Source of the DNA: Acidimicrobiaceae bacterium
GTDB lineage: Bacteria > Actinomycetota > Acidimicrobiia > Acidimicrobiales > Bog-793
NCBI GenBank assembly: GCA_003170375.1
Contig: PMZN01000193.1
Location: 3,381-11,143 of the forward strand
DNA: 7,763 nt
Direction: 5' to 3'
Position numbers and translations under genes: made by a program. Each line of letters starts with the position of its first letter. Position 1 is the stretch's first letter. Below are positions 6,041-7,763 of this stretch, piece after piece. The notes beneath the pieces were generated by a model. It ran no database searches and was not told where the DNA came from. It saw only the letters and a program-made list of their open reading frames with translations.

Positions 6041-6501
6041 TACGAGGACTCCTCGGTGTCGGAGGAGTAGGTGCCGGTCGGGATGCCACCGCTCGACTGG
6101 GGAATGCCGCCCGTGCCCGGGATCCCGCCGCCGCCCGTCACGGTCGTCGGTGCGGGCGTCGAGGACTGCTCCGGAGTGTCTCCGGCTGCCGTCGATGTCG
6201 GGACGAACGAGCCGTCTGGAGCCGCTGGCGCCATCACCGTCGCAGAAGTCACCGAGATCGGCCCATGCTCTGACTCGAACTGTCCGATCTGCCCGACCAG
6301 TTCGGAAACCTTTGCGTCGGCGTCGGCAGGAGCGCGACCCGCCTGCTGGGAGTAGACGATGCCGCCGAGCTCGAGCAAGAGGGCGTCCGCGTGCTTCTTC
6401 GCCTGCATGTCCGAGAGCTTTGCCTGTCCTGCCTTGGCTCCCTCCTGGGCCTTCTCGGCCAGCACTGTCGCCTGCGCCTTTACCTTGTCCATGAAACCCA
6501 T
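6040..6501 (-). CDS. Small helical actinobacterial protein with Gly/Pro-rich tail, function unknown
   Basis: This 153-residue protein has three parts. Residues 1-50 are Lys/Ala/Gln-rich and should form a long amphipathic helix (MGFMDKVKAQATVLAEKAQE...), leading into DALLLELGGIVYSQQAGR. Residues 58-82 form a second helix ending in EFESEHGPI-like text (FESEHGPIS). The tail is Ser/Thr/Pro/Gly-rich and carries three G-G-I-P repeats (about 125-141). The front half matches a common small actinobacterial family of unknown role, recognised by pattern (M-D-K-x-K... A-D-A-L-L-x-x-L-G... H-E-x-E-H-G). There is no signal peptide or membrane helix. ATG 6501 is chosen because GGAGG stands 7 bases before it; ATG 6492 is less well spaced. 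The frame is open much further upstream to 7107, but that is antisense shadow of the DinB gene. It is divergent from the DinB gene and followed by a strong terminator, so it is probably transcribed alone. Confidence 0.75.
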   Translation of the reverse strand: MGFMDKVKAQATVLAEKAQEGAKAGQAKLSDMQAKKHADALLLELGGIVYSQQAGRAPADADAKVSELVGQIGQFESEHGPISVTSATVMAPAAPDGSFVPTSTAAGDTPEQSSTPAPTTVTGGGGIPGTGGIPQSSGGIPTGTYSSDTEESS

Positions 6502-6508
6502 GGCCCTG

Positions 6509-6513
6509 CCTCC
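6509..6513 (-). promoter_or_regulatory. Ribosome binding site of the small helical protein gene
   Basis: GGAGG on the reverse strand, 7 bases before ATG 6501. It decides the start against the much longer open frame upstream and against the ATG at 6492. Confidence 0.7.
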
Positions 6514-6517
6514 GATG

Positions 6518-6617
6518 ACATCGTGGCCGCTCTCGGCCGAACATGCCCTGTCAGGACGCGACGCTACCGCCTCGGAGTCACTGCCACCACGCCCGGCCGT
6601 CCGATCGGCCACGATGT
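6518..6617. promoter_or_regulatory. Inverted repeat in the divergent promoter region (candidate operator pair)
   Basis: ACATCGTGGCCG at 6518-6529 recurs as its perfect reverse complement, CGGCCACGATGT, at 6606-6617, 76 bases apart. Each arm is followed inward by CGGCCG, 4 bases away on the left (6534-6539) and 6 bases away on the right (6594-6599), giving each arm its own GGCCG...CGGCC dyad. The arms lie 16 bases from ATG 6501 and 4 bases from GTG 6622, so they mirror each other in the 120-base gap between the divergent genes. A regulator site for both genes, or a long RNA stem, are the two readings. No convincing -35/-10 pair was found here. Confidence 0.5.
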
Positions 6618-6621
6618 AGTC

Positions 6622-7200
6622 GTGGATCGCTGTGAAGAATGCCAATTCGACCACGACGCGCTGGACCCCGGTGCTGTGCCGGGCGCGTTGCGATCGTTGG
6701 GAGGCCGTTTTGCGATGCGGGTCTCCAACGAGCGAGCCGACCCGACGATCGGACTGACCATCCGGACCCGGCCCGGATCGAGAACCTGGTCGGCTCTCGA
6801 ATATGCATGCCATGTTCGCGACGTCTTCCTCATACAGCGCGAACGCGTGTACCTCACCCTTGTCGAGGACTGCCCGAGCCTCGCTCCGATGTACCGCGAG
6901 GAGCGGGCGAGCCTGGCGCGCTACGCCGCCGAGGAACCCAACGATGTCGGCCGCGAGCTCAAAATGGCGGCGGAGTTGCTCGCCAGGGCGTTCGAGGGTC
7001 TCGACCAGACACAATGGCAGCGGCGCTGCATCTACAACTTCCCTGAGGCCCGCGAGCGCACCGTGCTCTGGCTTGGGCGCCACGCGGTCCATGAGGGGGA
7101 GCACCACCTGCGCGACGTCGACGCGGCGTTGCGGTCAGCTGCCGCGACGTCTCGGTCAGCTTTGGCAGCACAAGACCTTCGGGCACACCCGACGCTGTGA
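6622..7200 (+). CDS. DinB-fold family protein with N-terminal CxxC
   Basis: This encodes a 192-residue protein of the DinB/YfiT-like four-helix-bundle superfamily, whose members bind a metal through three histidines and include thiol-dependent enzymes. H64 in WSALEYACHVRD and H157 and H161 in GRHAVHEGEHHLRD stand where the metal triad is expected, and the family text is well kept (QRERVYLTLVED, MYREERASLARYA, CIYNFPEARERT). The N-terminus has CEECQFD (C4, C7), a half zinc-ribbon found in this actinobacterial subgroup. GTG 6622 is chosen because the similarity starts at once after it; the frame is open back to 6391 through the opposite gene, and no ATG lies near. No Shine-Dalgarno is visible, so the message may be leaderless. 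The gene is divergent from the small helical protein and convergent with the next gene. Substrate unknown. Confidence 0.82.
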   Translation: MDRCEECQFDHDALDPGAVPGALRSLGGRFAMRVSNERADPTIGLTIRTRPGSRTWSALEYACHVRDVFLIQRERVYLTLVEDCPSLAPMYREERASLARYAAEEPNDVGRELKMAAELLARAFEGLDQTQWQRRCIYNFPEARERTVLWLGRHAVHEGEHHLRDVDAALRSAAATSRSALAAQDLRAHPTL

Positions 7201-7302
7201 ACATCTGGAGTCACGCTTTTTCACACTTGTGCGATTTCTCGAGATCAGCGCGTCCCAGAGCGAGAGCCCGGCTCGTTCGTCAAAGAGGTCGGAAGGCTGA
7301 GG
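7201..7302. other. Convergent intergenic stretch with no clear terminator
   Basis: These 102 bases separate the stops of the DinB gene and the last gene. The stretch is richer in A/T than its surroundings at 7211-7240, with a run of five T at 7217-7221, a small CACA-CT-TGTG palindrome (7222-7231) and TCTCGAGA (7237-7244). GAGC-CCG-GCTC nearby (about 7264-7274) is a 4-base-pair stem only. I see no gene and no stem strong enough to call a terminator. Confidence 0.4.
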
Positions 7303-7763
7303 TCAAGCGCCCGCAAGCTCTCGCCAGCACCCAGGCTCGCCCTCGAGCCGCTTGGCAAGCTTTTCGGGGCTGAGCCGAAAAGTTGCCTCGGGAATAGCGT
7401 CGACGAGCGACCTCCGGCGCCAGTAGTCGTGCGCCGCAGCGGCGAACCGTTCGCGCCGCAATGCGACGAGCTCACCCGACGGCCAGGTCCCTTCGTCACC
7501 GACGAGGTACTTGAAAAGCCTGAGCGCGAGCTCGATGTCGGCGGCGACCGGAGCGCGCCCGAAGATCGCGGCCCGGCCAAGAGCGATGGCGACGGCGCCC
7601 GCAAGGACGTCCTCGGCGCGCTCGCCGGGCTCGAGCACGAGACGGTCCTCGAACCGGGCCGCTAGCGCGAGGGCGTACCCCTGATCCGGACCGGGGATAC
7701 CCAAGCCGGCCTGCCGTAGGAGTTGAGGAGCAGGACGGCGCTCTCCTGGGCGATGGGCCGTCC
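7303..7763 (-). CDS. Conserved actinobacterial hypothetical protein (5' end beyond the window)
   Basis: The reverse-strand frame is open from the right edge to the TGA at 7303-7305 and shows 152 residues of the C-terminal part. Visible text includes QAGLGIPGPDQGYALALAARFEDRL, ERAEDVLAGAVAIALGRAAIFGRAPVAADIELALRLFKYL, ALRRERFAAAAHDYWRRRSLVDAIPEATFRLSPEKLAKRL. This matches, by pattern, a conserved actinobacterial family of unknown function in which the 'G-I-P-x-P-D-x-G-Y-A' and 'G-R-A-P-V' blocks recur. It looks all-helical and soluble, with no membrane helix. A TTG at 7704 could be a start, but the family blocks continue before it (PAPQLLRQAG), so the true start is probably outside the window. 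It converges on the DinB gene. Confidence 0.7.
   Translation of the reverse strand, partial: TAHRPGERRPAPQLLRQAGLGIPGPDQGYALALAARFEDRLVLEPGERAEDVLAGAVAIALGRAAIFGRAPVAADIELALRLFKYLVGDEGTWPSGELVALRRERFAAAAHDYWRRRSLVDAIPEATFRLSPEKLAKRLEGEPGCWRELAGA

Noticed and set aside
6502..7107. Upstream extension of the small helical protein frame
   Set aside because: It is antisense to the DinB gene, while GGAGG seven bases before ATG 6501 marks the true start.
7237..7244. TCTCGAGA palindrome in the last intergenic stretch
   Set aside because: An 8-base palindrome is expected by chance and has no partner site or promoter next to it.

Overview
The window is GC-rich DNA with the dense packing and strong G/C third-position bias of an actinobacterium. 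The gene content agrees: a RskA-type anti-sigma factor beside its ECF sigma factor, an exported protein with a W-L-W-[IV]-D domain familiar from actinobacteria, a DinB-fold protein and small actinobacterial proteins of unknown function. An acidimicrobial or related lineage is possible, but no marker here fixes it. No tRNA, rRNA, insertion sequence, integrase or CRISPR array was seen; it reads as ordinary chromosome.

Layout. Left block, plus strand: the C-terminal end of a GNAT acetyltransferase (2-256) whose stop overlaps the start of an M20-family metallohydrolase (256-1602). This pair converges on a long minus-strand block, with an 18-base palindrome spanning both stop codons at 1598-1615. 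The minus-strand block, read right to left, is: a small helical protein with a Gly/Pro-rich tail (6501-6040); a strong stem-loop terminator (6040-6005); a 587-residue exported protein (5946-4183); tandem hairpins at its stop codon (4198-4155); an ECF sigma factor (best start 4006, frame open to 4186); its membrane-bound RskA-like anti-sigma factor (3425-2685, overlapping the sigma stop by 4 bases); and an M48-type zinc metalloprotease (2615-1611). Right block: a DinB-fold protein on the plus strand (6622-7200), divergent from the small helical protein, then a minus-strand hypothetical gene that runs off the right edge (7763-7303).

How the genes may work together. Sigma factor and anti-sigma factor form a certain translationally coupled pair: the anti-sigma factor has a cytoplasmic HxxxCxxC zinc motif, one membrane helix and an extracytoplasmic RskA domain, so it can hold the sigma factor until an envelope signal releases it. 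The exported protein upstream and the M48 protease downstream lie on the same strand and could be signal sensor or regulon members; that is inference. The most distinctive non-coding signals are a 12-base perfect inverted repeat with a nested dyad in each arm, between the divergent 6501 and 6622 genes, and a 9-base-pair hairpin covering the exported-protein stop and the most upstream sigma start codon.
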